Assembly (NCBI RefSeq): GCF_018860745.1
Contig: NZ_JAHKPY010000002.1
Span: forward strand, 248,001-312,000
Direction: 5' to 3'
DNA length: 64,000 nucleotides
From: Zobellia uliginosa
GTDB lineage: Bacteria > Bacteroidota > Bacteroidia > Flavobacteriales > Flavobacteriaceae
Shown here: in pieces, positions 17,228-26,247 of the stretch
Position numbering within the stretch: position 1 is the stretch's first letter
How the letters are laid out: the number at the start of each line of letters is the position of its first letter
Notes under the pieces: generated by a model
Seen by the model: only the letters and a program-made list of their open reading frames with translations
Database searches by the model: none
Told to the model about the DNA's origin: nothing
Translations under genes and position numbers: made by a program

Positions 17228-17396
17228 ATCAATAGTATTTATATTAAACTTAATTATGACACAAAAATACAGGGCGATCGTAGAACCTATTAGCGCTAAA
17301 AAAATGAATTATGATGCAAAAAAAAGATGTTTTTGAGGTAAAATAAAACGGATTACCGTCAACCGATTTCTTTTTAAATAAAGGACTGAACAAGTA

Positions 17397-17831
17397 CTAA
17401 ACCAAAATAACGAAATCTCCGGGTAAAACTTCCGAATCACTTTTCTCTCCTAAGGATATTAAGCTCTTTTGAAGCATAATCTTAAGGTCCTCAAAAGAAG
17501 TAGGTTTTTGGATGTACTGGTTGGCACCGTCCGTCTGCAACTGATTTACTTCTCTCTGGCGGTAGGAGGTAGAGTAGACGATAACCTTAATAGCATCAAA
17601 CCTGGCAAAGTTCCTTATATCCGTAAGGCATTCAAAACCGTTCATGAGCGGCATGTTCAAATCCAAGAAAATAGCATCGGGAAGTTCGGACTTGGAGAAA
17701 AGTTTGTCCATCAAGTCCACACCATTATCAAACTGTGTTATTTGGGTATCAATATCTAGTTCACTGATTGCCTCAACAAACAGTTCGCGATCATCATTAT
17801 CATCGTCGGCTAAATAAAGGTTAAGAGTCAT
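17397..17831 (-). CDS. Single-domain response regulator
   Basis: A 144-residue CheY-like receiver: acidic pocket ADDDNDD at 8-14, phospho-acceptor D57 in FLDLNMP, VYSTSYR as the switch Ser/Thr region and IQKPTS with the conserved Lys-Pro. It ends with a ~15-residue tail without a domain. It is distantly related to the receiver at 16176-16571 (similar AISEL/AIEEL and NGFECL/SGMECL segments), so the two may be an old duplication flanking the SYLF gene. No kinase is adjacent and the partner is unknown. Confidence 0.88.
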   Translation of the reverse strand: MTLNLYLADDDNDDRELFVEAISELDIDTQITQFDNGVDLMDKLFSKSELPDAIFLDLNMPLMNGFECLTDIRNFARFDAIKVIVYSTSYRQREVNQLQTDGANQYIQKPTSFEDLKIMLQKSLISLGEKSDSEVLPGDFVILV

Positions 17832-18182
17832 AGCAATTGTTTATTTTTTCTAATTGGTCGTCAAATAGCGTGTAAGCTTTTCAAATGATTGAATTATTTA
17901 AAAGGTAACTTCAAAAAGGTCTTTTTTATATACGAAAGGTGAAACTGGTTTGGAGCTTAAATTTCTAACTTTTTTTTCAAAAGGAACGTTAGACGAAAAT
18001 ATCATGTTTAATAGAAACAGTAGGCACGGATTAGACGAGATGTTAACTCAAAAGAGATTTATCTTCTGTCATTATGGCGAAATTCATTGTGAATGGCATA
18101 AAAAAATACCGTGGACAAGGAGTTGTTTGAATATCATAATGACAATTAATTAGAGTATTTCTACCAGAATCTCATTATATTA

Positions 18183-18200
18183 ATCGTGCTCGTACACGAT
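18183..18200. promoter_or_regulatory. Secondary dyad beside the LacI-type operator
   Basis: ATCGTG-CTCGTA-CACGAT has perfect 6-base arms. Its centre is 23 bases (about two helical turns) from the centre of the palindrome at 18208-18221, as for paired operator sites bound by one LacI-type tetramer or two dimers. The core differs from the main site, so it may be a weaker site. Confidence 0.4.
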
Positions 18201-18207
18201 TGTTATC

Positions 18208-18221
18208 TGTGTGCGCACACA
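18208..18221. promoter_or_regulatory. LacI-type operator upstream of the DUF1080/oxidoreductase operon
   Basis: TGTGTGCGCACACA is a perfect 14-base palindrome with a central CG, the form usual for LacI/GalR-family operators. Twelve of 14 bases are the same as in the site at 24741-24754, upstream of the LacI-family gene. It lies about 260 bases before the ATG at 18482. Binding by the LacI protein encoded at 23552-24619 is inferred. Confidence 0.6.
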
Positions 18222-18481
18222 TTTTAAGACTTTTTACTAGGATTTTTGGGTGCAGAAAATTACATTCGTAACTGGTATAAATCTTTTAACGAAATTGAAT
18301 ATCGATTCTTAATCTTAAGATAATGATTAATAGGTGGTAATTAGTATGAAAATTTGTGTAGTTTTTAATTTTCTGCAATTAAATATTTACCAGATTCGCC
18401 TACTTCTAGCAATTTATATATCAGTAAAAGAAATAATGCTATTTAAAAATATCTCATAAAGAACAACTTAGAACATTTAAA

Positions 18482-19891
18482 ATGAAGTATTTAAACACAA
18501 GTAGACTAAAATCCTTAGGGTATAACAGTTCGCTGTTAGTATTGGCATCAAGCTTTTTTATAAGTTGCGAAGCACAAAAAAAGGATGATTTGCCATGGAC
18601 GAATCTTTTTGACGGTGAGACTTTAACCGGTTGGACGCAAAAAGGAGGGGAGGCCCAATACGAAGTAAGGAATAACACCATTGTAGGAACGACGGTTAGC
18701 AATACACCAAACTCTTTTATGACATCGGATAAAATGTATAGCGATTTTATCCTGGAATTGGACTATAAGGTAGACCCGTCTATGAATTCCGGTATTCAGA
18801 TTCGTAGTAATAGCTTTCCTTATTATATGAATGGCAGAATTCATGGGTATCAGGTAGAAATAGACCCATCTGATCGTGCATGGAGCGCTGGTATCTATGA
18901 TGAGGCCCGCAGAGGTTGGTTGCATCCTTTACCTGATGATAATACAAAGGCGAAAGAGGCGTTCAAGCAAAACGATTGGAACCATTACCGCATAGAGGCT
19001 ATTGGTGATACGCTCAAAACATGGATTAATGGTGTACCAGCTTCACATTTAATAGATACGCAAACCGACAGCGGCTTTATTGGCTTACAAGTACATTCCA
19101 TAGGAAAGGACAAAACGCCGGGAACCGAAATCGTTTGGAAAAACATTAAAATCATTACAGAAGATATACCAAAATATGCTCAGAAGAGTCCTTTGCCAGC
19201 AATTAATATGGCTAATCAGTTAACGAGAAATGAAAAGGACCAAGGTTGGGAATTACTTTGGGATGGTGCTACAACAGAGGGATGGAAAGGTGCCAAGTTA
19301 GAAAACTTCCCTGATAAAGGATGGGAAATTAAAGACGGTATCCTAACTGTTTTATCTTCTGGCGGAGCCGAATCAGCTGCAGGTGGTGATATTGTTACGA
19401 AAGCAAACTACGCTGATTTTGAGCTCAAAGTCGATTTTAAATTGACCGAAGGTGCAAATAGTGGTATCAAATACTATGTAGATACAGAAATCAACAAAGG
19501 TGAAGGGTCTTCAATAGGATTGGAATATCAGATTTTAGATGATGCCAAGCACCCAGATGCTAAAAAAGGAAATCACGAGGGTAGTCGTACGGTTTCTTCG
19601 CTTTATGATTTGATCCAAGCAGATCCAAAAAAGCCAATAAAGGCAATAGGAGAGTGGAATACGGCTCACATTATATCCAAAGGAAATCATGTGGAGCATT
19701 ACTTAAATGGAGCTAAAGTTTTGGAGTATGAGCGTAAAAGTGATGACTTTAGGAAATTAGTATCTGAAAGTAAATATGCTAAATGGCCAAGTTTTGGAGA
19801 GTTGGAAAAAGGTCAGATTTTATTACAAGACCATGGCGATAGAGTTAGCTTTAAAAACATTCAAATAAAAACACCAAAAGAAGAGAAATAA
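18482..19891 (+). CDS. Lipoprotein with two DUF1080 (3-keto-disaccharide hydrolase-type) domains
   Basis: A 469-residue protein with a lipoprotein signal (SLLVLASSFFISC, lipid Cys at about 29). It contains two concanavalin-like DUF1080 domains, each opening with the family signature: LFDGETLTGWTQKGG near 40-54 and LLWDGATTEGWKGAK near 255-269. Each repeats NSGIQIR / NSGIKYYVD and a DRAW or NTAHI strand. DUF1080 members include hydrolases of 3-keto-glycosides. The gene is translationally coupled (TAATG, 1-base overlap) to a Gfo/Idh/MocA oxidoreductase, a pairing that fits oxidation of a sugar to its 3-keto form and subsequent cleavage. The substrate is unknown. A LacI-type operator lies upstream. 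Confidence 0.88.
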   Translation: MKYLNTSRLKSLGYNSSLLVLASSFFISCEAQKKDDLPWTNLFDGETLTGWTQKGGEAQYEVRNNTIVGTTVSNTPNSFMTSDKMYSDFILELDYKVDPSMNSGIQIRSNSFPYYMNGRIHGYQVEIDPSDRAWSAGIYDEARRGWLHPLPDDNTKAKEAFKQNDWNHYRIEAIGDTLKTWINGVPASHLIDTQTDSGFIGLQVHSIGKDKTPGTEIVWKNIKIITEDIPKYAQKSPLPAINMANQLTRNEKDQGWELLWDGATTEGWKGAKLENFPDKGWEIKDGILTVLSSGGAESAAGGDIVTKANYADFELKVDFKLTEGANSGIKYYVDTEINKGEGSSIGLEYQILDDAKHPDAKKGNHEGSRTVSSLYDLIQADPKKPIKAIGEWNTAHIISKGNHVEHYLNGAKVLEYERKSDDFRKLVSESKYAKWPSFGELEKGQILLQDHGDRVSFKNIQIKTPKEEK

Positions 19892-21219
19892 TGACGAGTA
19901 GAAGAAATTTTTTAAAGAAAACGGCAACAGGTTCAATGGCCTTATCGTTTGGAGGCCTTATTTTACCTTCTATGTCCCACGCCAATATTCTAGGCGCGAA
20001 TGATCATATAAACTGTGCTATAATTGGTGTTCGTAGTAGAGCGAAGGCACATGTAATGGCTATACATAAGCAACAAAATGCTAAGATTATCTATAGTTGT
20101 GATGTGGACGATGTTATTCTGGAGGAACATAATTTATGGTGCCAGGAAAATATTGGTTATATCCCTAAAAACGAAAAGGATTTCAGAAAAGTCCTGGAGG
20201 ATAAGGATGTAGATGCGGTTTTTATTGCTACGCCAGAGCATTGGCACGCACCAATGGCTATCATGGCCTTGCAAGCAGGAAAGCATGTATATGTAGAAAA
20301 ACCATGTAGCCACAACCCTTATGAGAATGATTTGTTGGTAGCAGCCCACAAAAAGTACGGTAAGAAAGTACAGATGGGTAACCAACAGCGCTCAGCGCAG
20401 TCTTCTATTATGGGTGTTAAAGACATTAGAGACGGTGTAATAGGTGAAGTATACAAAGGCGAGGCCTATTACAGTAATAACCGCGGCTCTATTGGAAAAG
20501 GTAATGAAATAGCTGCTCCTGGAACATTAGATTGGGAATTGTGGCAAGGACCTGCACCAAGGGAGAAGTATAGGGATAATGTACATCCTTATAACTGGCA
20601 TTGGTTCAAAACTTGGGGCACCGGAGAAGTGCATAACAACGGTACGCATGAAATTGACCTATGCCGTTGGGCATTGGGTGTGGACCTGCCGGAAAGTGTA
20701 ACTTCTTTTGGAGGTAAATATACGTATGACGATGATTGGGAATTTGTGGATAACCAACAGGTAACCTATACCTATAAAGATGATAAGTTCATAACATGGA
20801 CGGGGCATAGCCGTGGAAAAATTTTACCTAAACAACCAGGGCGTGGTGCTACTATTTATGGTAGTAAAGGAATTATTATGCTGGATAGAAACTTCTATAA
20901 GTTATACGATTTAGATGGTAATCTTTTAAAAGAAGAAAAAGAAGGAGCGGCTAGTGCAACTACCAACACCATGGGACAGGGACAATTGGATGTAAACCAC
21001 GTAGGGAATTTCTTCGATGCCATTAGAACGGATAAATCCCTGCATTCGGATATTCAGGATGCGAGCATCTCTACCATGCTGTGCCACTTAGGAAATATGG
21101 CACAAGATGCTGGAGAAACCTTGAAAATTGATCAAGCAACAGGTAAAATCCTTAATAATGAAAAAGCGATGGCCAACTGGAAAAGGGAATATGCCCAAGG
21201 TTGGGAACCAAAGCTATAG
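19891..21219 (+). CDS. Gfo/Idh/MocA-family oxidoreductase with Tat-type signal
   Basis: A 442-residue NAD(P)-dependent sugar dehydrogenase. The start TSRRNFLKKTATGSMALSF is a twin-arginine signal, so the enzyme is exported folded with its cofactor. Then come the Rossmann segment (INCAIIGVRSRAKAHV), the EKP motif HVYVEKPCSH with the catalytic-type Lys, and NNGTHEIDLCRWALG carrying the conserved His. Such exported enzymes oxidise or epimerise sugar derivatives through 3-keto intermediates. Its ATG overlaps the stop of the DUF1080 gene, and the operon ends in a strong terminator 50 bases downstream. Confidence 0.9.
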   Translation: MTSRRNFLKKTATGSMALSFGGLILPSMSHANILGANDHINCAIIGVRSRAKAHVMAIHKQQNAKIIYSCDVDDVILEEHNLWCQENIGYIPKNEKDFRKVLEDKDVDAVFIATPEHWHAPMAIMALQAGKHVYVEKPCSHNPYENDLLVAAHKKYGKKVQMGNQQRSAQSSIMGVKDIRDGVIGEVYKGEAYYSNNRGSIGKGNEIAAPGTLDWELWQGPAPREKYRDNVHPYNWHWFKTWGTGEVHNNGTHEIDLCRWALGVDLPESVTSFGGKYTYDDDWEFVDNQQVTYTYKDDKFITWTGHSRGKILPKQPGRGATIYGSKGIIMLDRNFYKLYDLDGNLLKEEKEGAASATTNTMGQGQLDVNHVGNFFDAIRTDKSLHSDIQDASISTMLCHLGNMAQDAGETLKIDQATGKILNNEKAMANWKREYAQGWEPKL

Positions 21220-21269
21220 TGTTCAGTAACTTTTAAGTTACTGTTTAATTGATTTTTGTGTTAGTTCTG

Positions 21270-21304
21270 AGGTGCGTATGGTTCTAGTCATACGCACCTT
21301 TTTT
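21270..21304 (+). terminator. Strong intrinsic terminator of the DUF1080/oxidoreductase operon
   Basis: AGGTGCGTATG / CATACGCACCT: perfect 11-base arms around an 8-base loop, followed by TTTTTT. It also lies just past the end of the convergent haloperoxidase gene and may serve both. Confidence 0.9.
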
Positions 21305-21345
21305 ATAGTCTTTATTTTAAGGTAAATTATAAAGAGAAGGAAATT

Positions 21346-23517
21346 TTACTGCCTAATTACTTTTTGACGATGAACTACAGAATTTTCTTGGTTTTTAATA
21401 ACCAATACATAAATCCCAGAGGATAAACCAGAAGTGTTGACTTTAGATTTTTCGTTGAGATCAATAGTTTCCGTATATGTCAATTCTCCGTTTATACTAT
21501 AAATTTCAACAGTACATTTGCCTTGTAGCTCGGTCGCTAAATTCACTTCTTGCAGAAAGGGAACTGGGTAAAGAATAGAAGCGTCCTCGTTCCGTTCTGA
21601 AGTTGCGGGTTCACCAAAAAGAATTTCTGCTTTAGCGAATGCCTGTTGACCAATTTCATCACCGATTAAACGTCCTGGAATGTCATCTATAGGTGGGTGA
21701 ATACCTCCCCAAATTCTAGAGAGGCTGGTTTGGTCAGATGCATCTCTATAGGTAGCCCATTGCAAGACGAGGTCATCGGAAGGGCCATTTTCAAACACTA
21801 AAAAATCATTCGCTTTAATAGCAAAGGTACCCATGCCTCCTGGGAAAAATTCATCTCCCGTTAATAATGTCATGACTTCCGCAGCAGCCCTAGAAAAGGT
21901 AGAATGTCCGGAAACATAACCTGCAAAAGGAGGTGTCACAAAAGTTCCTCTTTGATAGGGCCACCAACGGGTTCCTAAAATCCATCCAACACCGGCTACA
22001 TCTGTGTCTGGATCACCAATAAAATCTGGTCCGCGCCATGCCTTAATCTTAATTTCGCCTACAGATTCTCTCATAGGTCCGGCTAGGTCGTCGTCTGAAT
22101 CAATAAGTTCTATCAATCCCGGAATTAACGGTATACCATGCGGGTCAAAACTAGGCAATGCCGGGTTGCTACTTTGTCCTTTGCCACACATATATCTAAT
22201 GGCGGAAATGGGCCTCACATAATCATAATACCCTTTTATACCCCAAGTGGCAATAGCGGAATCGTGCATTGCCCCACCAAGTGCCAAATAAGATTTCACA
22301 TCCCATTCCAGGTTATTCATAACCGCTCCTTCTCCCTTAAACTTTTTGATGACCATTGGATGGTCGCTCACATAATTTAAAATTGTAAACCAATGCCCGG
22401 GCGGAGTTTCAGAATCGGGACCATCTGCCCAGAATTCAGCAAGAACACGGGTGTAATCCGAACGTTTTACCAGTTGAGGTTCATAAGGCTGATCTGTATA
22501 AGGATTAACAGCCCAACCTTGACCTGTATCTCCACCCTCCATAAGGTCATAGAAATTTTGGAAGGCCTCAAATGTGGTAGGGTAGGTGTCTATATCTACA
22601 TTTCCTAGCCCTGCAGGCGAAATATCGATTTCAGTATCATCTTCAGGGTCTAAATGAGCAGACCATGCTGCAACTAAAGTAAAGTTCCATTTATATGGGT
22701 CACTAAGCCCATCGGTCATAGAATTTTCTATTAGTGGCGGATCTTGCGTGTCAAAATACAAATGCGAGTCAAAACCGTTATTTTTAATCTGTAAGTTTGC
22801 TTCATCTAAAGCAAAAGGTACCACAGCGCCCCATTCCGGTCCTAGAAAATCCGGTATGGCAATGGGAACGGAATTACCGGCTTGATCTATAAAAAGATCA
22901 AAAGAAAGGGGTTGCCAATGATTAGGGTCTATATCCGTTATATCTTGGTATTCGGCAAGAACCAAAGCTGGGTTGGTGGGGCTGTATAGCTGATTGCCGT
23001 ATTCAAAATCTTCATTAGCACCATCTTGACTACCAAATGCAATCATTTCATAGCCTAGGTAATTTCCTAATGCGGCATAGGAACCGGTACTGTAGTCTAC
23101 AGTAGTTAACATGGGGTCATATCCAAAGGATAAGAAGAGTTCTTCTATATTTCTTAGCGTAGCAAAAGAGCCGGGCGAAGCAGCAAAACGGTGTGTTAGT
23201 AGCCTAAATAAGGCATAACTCATAATTTCTTGCCGGGCAGCATCAACATTATCCGGTTGTAATATACCATCAAATTTACAATCATACCCTCCATATATTT
23301 GTCCAAGAAATACCGTTTGTGCAGCCTCATCGAATAGAGCCCAAGCATCATACATTACTACAGAGCTGTGATAAAGATTACGAGCATGCACGGTTGGCCT
23401 AGCGTAATCCACGCGGATAGCATCCAAAAGTACTTCATTCCATTGTCTGGCAACGGATTGTTGCGCAGTTCCCGTATACATTAGGCACAAGAGAAATAGG
23501 GAGAGTAATTTTTTCAT
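21346..23517 (-). CDS. Vanadium-dependent haloperoxidase-like (PAP2 superfamily) secreted protein
   Basis: A 723-residue protein with a signal peptide (MKKLLSLFLLCLMYTGTAQQ). All residues that hold vanadate in haloperoxidases are present with the right spacing: K428 and R435 (KGYYDYVRPISAIR), S536-G537-H538 (GYVSGHSTFSRAAAEV), and R601 and H607 (RIWGGIHPPID). The same pocket serves phosphate in PAP2 acid phosphatases. The large size, secretion and GHSTFSRAAAEV context favour the haloperoxidase branch. The last ~75 residues (SILYPVPF..., GLSSGIYVLVIKNQ) look like a T9SS sorting domain, implying export to the surface or medium. It is co-oriented with the LacI-family gene 34 bases upstream, so both are probably one transcript. 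Halide preference cannot be read. Confidence 0.85.
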   Translation of the reverse strand: MKKLLSLFLLCLMYTGTAQQSVARQWNEVLLDAIRVDYARPTVHARNLYHSSVVMYDAWALFDEAAQTVFLGQIYGGYDCKFDGILQPDNVDAARQEIMSYALFRLLTHRFAASPGSFATLRNIEELFLSFGYDPMLTTVDYSTGSYAALGNYLGYEMIAFGSQDGANEDFEYGNQLYSPTNPALVLAEYQDITDIDPNHWQPLSFDLFIDQAGNSVPIAIPDFLGPEWGAVVPFALDEANLQIKNNGFDSHLYFDTQDPPLIENSMTDGLSDPYKWNFTLVAAWSAHLDPEDDTEIDISPAGLGNVDIDTYPTTFEAFQNFYDLMEGGDTGQGWAVNPYTDQPYEPQLVKRSDYTRVLAEFWADGPDSETPPGHWFTILNYVSDHPMVIKKFKGEGAVMNNLEWDVKSYLALGGAMHDSAIATWGIKGYYDYVRPISAIRYMCGKGQSSNPALPSFDPHGIPLIPGLIELIDSDDDLAGPMRESVGEIKIKAWRGPDFIGDPDTDVAGVGWILGTRWWPYQRGTFVTPPFAGYVSGHSTFSRAAAEVMTLLTGDEFFPGGMGTFAIKANDFLVFENGPSDDLVLQWATYRDASDQTSLSRIWGGIHPPIDDIPGRLIGDEIGQQAFAKAEILFGEPATSERNEDASILYPVPFLQEVNLATELQGKCTVEIYSINGELTYTETIDLNEKSKVNTSGLSSGIYVLVIKNQENSVVHRQKVIRQ

Positions 23518-23551
23518 GGGTAGGTTGGTATGCGAAAGGCTTTTAGGTTAT

Positions 23552-24619
23552 CTAAACAGCATATTCAATGGTATCGGCAACATTAAAATAATCTACATTT
23601 TCTTTTGTTACCATATTTATGGCAGAATTGTATTTTGGTTTAGGTGTTTTATTAAGAAGTAAATATTCTGTGAGGATTTTTAGTCCCATATAGCCTTGCT
23701 CAAAAGGGTTTTGGTCTATTGCAAAATCTATACTTCCTCTTCTAATATACTCAAGATTATCTAAATGGGTATCATAACCAATAGTACGAATATCATTTAG
23801 ACCTCTATCTTCAAGAAAATTGGCAATCGTAAAAATTGCGCTAGAGGGTACGAATATGCCTTTAATCTGTTTGTCATTTTCCAATTCTTTGGAAAGTGCT
23901 TTTTCAATCATTTCCGTATCAAAGTCGTCAATGATAATTTTTTTAATTTCCTTATGGGTCAAATGATCGGAAAAATAATTTAGAAAACCCTTGATGCGTG
24001 TTTCAATGGCCATATGCCTTCCCACGTTTTTCTGGGAGGTCAATATAGCTACAGGATCTTTTGGCTTGGTTATCAAATTCATCATCTTACCACACAGGTA
24101 CCCACTTTGTAGGGCGTCTTGCCCTATATATGTAAGCTTGTCAGGCGTATTCAAATCTATATTTATTAGAACACAGGGAATTTCTTTCTCTTTCAACTTT
24201 TCAACGAAAGCTAGAGAAGTATTGTAGAAAAAAGGCGCGAAAACGATTCCGTTAGGTTTTAAGGCTAAAATTTTTTCTAGCGCTTGCTCGTAGGATTTCA
24301 AATCATACTGGTCAAAGAAGAACCGATGCGTTTCCACACCATATTTTTGGATTTCCTTTGCAGCGGATTTTAAACCCAGATGCGGACCGTACCAAAATTG
24401 ATTCTTAGAAACGACAGAGGGTATAAGAGTAGCAATCCTATATTTCTTTTTAAATGCTAAAGTACTTGCAAGTATATTTCTTGTAAATTCATACTTATCA
24501 AGTAATTTCTGTACTTTTTCCCTGGTCTTAGGAGATACTCCAGGACGTTTATGAATGACCCTGTCTACCGTGCCTGTGGAAACCTTTGCTTCCTCGGCAA
24601 TATCTTTAATCGTTTTCAA
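23552..24619 (-). CDS. LacI-family transcriptional regulator
   Basis: A 355-residue repressor or activator. The N-terminal HTH is canonical (TIKDIAEEAKVSTGTVDRVI, residues 3-22), followed by the hinge region. A periplasmic-binding-protein-like sugar domain starts at about residue 60 (YRIATLIPSVVSKNQFW). The sensor part has two lobes with IKGIFVPSSAIF and DIRTIGYDTHLDNLEYIRRGSIDFAIDQNPFEQGYMG, resembling the Bacteroidetes branch that senses sugars or inositol-like polyols. The haloperoxidase gene follows 34 bases downstream. Palindromes matching LacI operators occur upstream of this gene and upstream of the DUF1080 operon, supporting control of both and autoregulation. Confidence 0.92.
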   Translation of the reverse strand: MKTIKDIAEEAKVSTGTVDRVIHKRPGVSPKTREKVQKLLDKYEFTRNILASTLAFKKKYRIATLIPSVVSKNQFWYGPHLGLKSAAKEIQKYGVETHRFFFDQYDLKSYEQALEKILALKPNGIVFAPFFYNTSLAFVEKLKEKEIPCVLINIDLNTPDKLTYIGQDALQSGYLCGKMMNLITKPKDPVAILTSQKNVGRHMAIETRIKGFLNYFSDHLTHKEIKKIIIDDFDTEMIEKALSKELENDKQIKGIFVPSSAIFTIANFLEDRGLNDIRTIGYDTHLDNLEYIRRGSIDFAIDQNPFEQGYMGLKILTEYLLLNKTPKPKYNSAINMVTKENVDYFNVADTIEYAV

Positions 24620-24694
24620 TAAATTTGTTTAAAGTAGTATTCAACTTCAATTTACACCTAGTTTAGTTTGCTGCAAGTTGAATTATTTGTACCT

Positions 24695-24702
24695 CAAATA
24701 TA
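24695..24702 (-). promoter_or_regulatory. Candidate -7 box of the lacI-haloperoxidase transcript
   Basis: On the minus strand TATATTTG matches TAnnTTTG, about 75 bases before the lacI ATG. I did not see a TTG at the expected -33 spacing. The LacI-type operator lies about 40 bases further upstream. Confidence 0.4.
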
Positions 24703-24740
24703 AGGATAATTCTGGTCATTTGAAATAGAAGGGATATTTT

Positions 24741-24754
24741 TGTGTACGCACACG
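24741..24754. promoter_or_regulatory. LacI-type operator upstream of lacI and haloperoxidase genes
   Basis: TGTGTACGCACACG is a near-palindrome that shares 12 of 14 bases with the perfect dyad at 18208-18221. It lies about 120 bases upstream of the lacI ATG. A pair of matching dyads before two nearby transcripts is what a local LacI regulator would need. Binding is inferred. Confidence 0.6.
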
Positions 24755-24960
24755 AAATTAATGAGAGGAAGGTATAAAAAGCCTTCGAGTGGGAGGGATG
24801 GATAAATTTTTACCGGATAGTACGTGTATAGGTAAATTGTTTGGTTTAAGAATGTAGAATTTTCTAAATCCATTCCTTTTGTGTCAAGGTTAAATGCGAT
24901 GAAATCAATCATGGAGATTATCTGTTTGTAACTTGCTGATCAACTTAAAAAATATATAAC

Positions 24961-25365
24961 ATGAAAACACAAGCATATTTAGCATTTGATGGAAATTGTC
25001 AGGAAGCATTAAGTTTTTATGCAGACTCATTGGGCGCAGAAATCAAGAATAGACAAACCTACGCGGACAAGAAAATTGATGTTCCGGCATCCTATAGGGA
25101 TCGTTTACAACATGCGGAATTAAAAGGTAAGGGAGTGCATTTTATGGCCTATGACGCTGCACCGGATACACCGCTTACAGAAGGAACAAAAATTCATTTA
25201 AGCATTGATTTAAACGATAAGAACGAAGCTCAGGACTTATACGATAAACTTTCAGCGGGAGGTCGTATACACCATGAGCTGAGAGAGCGAGAGTGGAATG
25301 CACTTTTTGGGCGCTTTACAGATCGCTACGGTATAAGCTGGATGATTAATTGTGACCTTAATTAG
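24961..25365 (+). CDS. VOC-family (PhnB-like) protein
   Basis: A 134-residue protein with the two beta-alpha-beta-beta-beta units of the vicinal oxygen chelate fold. It begins KTQAYLAFDGNCQEALSFYA, typical of the PhnB/YjdN subgroup, and has GKGVHFMAYDAAPDTPLTEG in the middle and WNALFGRFTDRYGISWMINC at the end. The subgroup usually keeps few or no metal ligands, and its function is uncertain despite the family link to glyoxalases and dioxygenases. The gene starts the plus-strand run after lacI. Confidence 0.87.
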   Translation: MKTQAYLAFDGNCQEALSFYADSLGAEIKNRQTYADKKIDVPASYRDRLQHAELKGKGVHFMAYDAAPDTPLTEGTKIHLSIDLNDKNEAQDLYDKLSAGGRIHHELREREWNALFGRFTDRYGISWMINCDLN

Positions 25366-25422
25366 AAGGGGGTTAATAACAATATTTACTTTTAAAAGAG
25401 GATATTTTCAATTTAGAATTTT

Positions 25423-25944
25423 ATGGAAAAATGGTTTGAATTTTCTTGGAGTGCACTATTCGCTATAAGTATAACCGCAGTTGGTATTTATGTAGCCGTT
25501 ATTGTTATGACTCGCCTTTGCGGTAAACGCAGTTTTTCAAAAATGTCTAGTTTTGACTTCGCCATGACGGTTGCAGTGGGTTCTATACTTGCAACAACCA
25601 TTTTATCTAAAACCGTGAGTCTTTTAGATGGGGTAGTAGGCATTGTAGTGGTCTACCTTTTGCAAATGGGAGCAGCCTTAGCTAGAAGAAATGATGCCAT
25701 CAAAAATATGATGGATAATAAGCCTTTATTATTGATGGATGGTGAAACTATTTTAGAAGAAAATCTAAAAAAGGGAAGGGTTGCAAAGTCGGATTTACGT
25801 GCTAAGCTTCGCGAGGCTAACGTAACAGAATTATCAGAAGTAAAAGCGGTGATTTTTGAAACCACTGGAGACATTTCTGTTTTGCACAAAGAACATGAAC
25901 GTGATGTAGAGGATTTTTTAATGGAAGACGTTATGCGTTCCTGA
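25423..25944 (+). CDS. DUF421 (YetF-like) membrane protein
   Basis: A 173-residue protein with three N-terminal hydrophobic segments (about 10-32, 44-62, 68-86) and a cytosolic C-terminal domain. The signature TRLCGKRSFSKMSSFDFAMTVAVGS is typical of DUF421/YetF proteins, and the tail DLRAKLREANVTELSEVKAVIFETTGDISV is the conserved C-terminal domain. B. subtilis relatives are stress- or sporulation-associated membrane proteins; no activity is known. It lies 57 bases after the VOC gene on the same strand. Confidence 0.9.
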   Translation: MEKWFEFSWSALFAISITAVGIYVAVIVMTRLCGKRSFSKMSSFDFAMTVAVGSILATTILSKTVSLLDGVVGIVVVYLLQMGAALARRNDAIKNMMDNKPLLLMDGETILEENLKKGRVAKSDLRAKLREANVTELSEVKAVIFETTGDISVLHKEHERDVEDFLMEDVMRS

Positions 25945-26247
25945 GACGGTTCAAACATTACTAAAGGTTTATAAAAGGAATGCCAAGATATAGTCTGGTG
26001 TTCCTTTTGATTTTTGATAGAGTTCTTTTTTGAACAAAAAGAGTTCAGTTCAATTTTAGCTTCAGTTTATTTTTGTGATAAGATTTCAGTGGATTTTAAT
26101 TTTAGAATTGAAATCAATCCTACCCAACCAAATAAACCAAGACCTTTTACCGGATTACTAGTATGAGCTACTATGGTTATAAGTATGCCAATATAAATAG
26201 GTTACGACCTGACCGGGGCAGGTAATTTTTAATAAAAACAAAGGAAA
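25945..26247. other. Spacer between DUF421 and a small hypothetical gene
   Basis: About 300 AT-rich bases. A small dyad ACCTG-N7-CAGGT followed by AATTTTT (26207-26230) could be a weak terminator or leader hairpin just before the next gene. Nothing else was recognised. Confidence 0.35.

Larger units (their letters stand above)
17832..18481. other. Regulatory spacer upstream of the DUF1080 gene
   Basis: These 650 bases lie between a minus-strand receiver gene and the plus-strand DUF1080 gene. The right half holds the two dyads at 18183-18221 that match a LacI-type operator. No gene with a credible start was found; the open stretch near 17950-18153 lacks an ATG start and family features. Confidence 0.5.
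24620..24960. other. Divergent promoter region of lacI and the VOC gene
   Basis: These 341 bases hold a -7-like box and a LacI-type operator for the minus strand (listed separately). No gene was found. Confidence 0.5.

Noticed and set aside
17950-18153. Short plus-strand frame of 67 codons upstream of the DUF1080 operon
   Set aside because: It begins at a non-ATG codon, lacks any recognisable feature and ends before the operator region; probably chance.
24694-24912. Minus-strand frame of 72 codons between the lacI and VOC genes
   Set aside because: It overlaps the operator and promoter-like box and has no family character.
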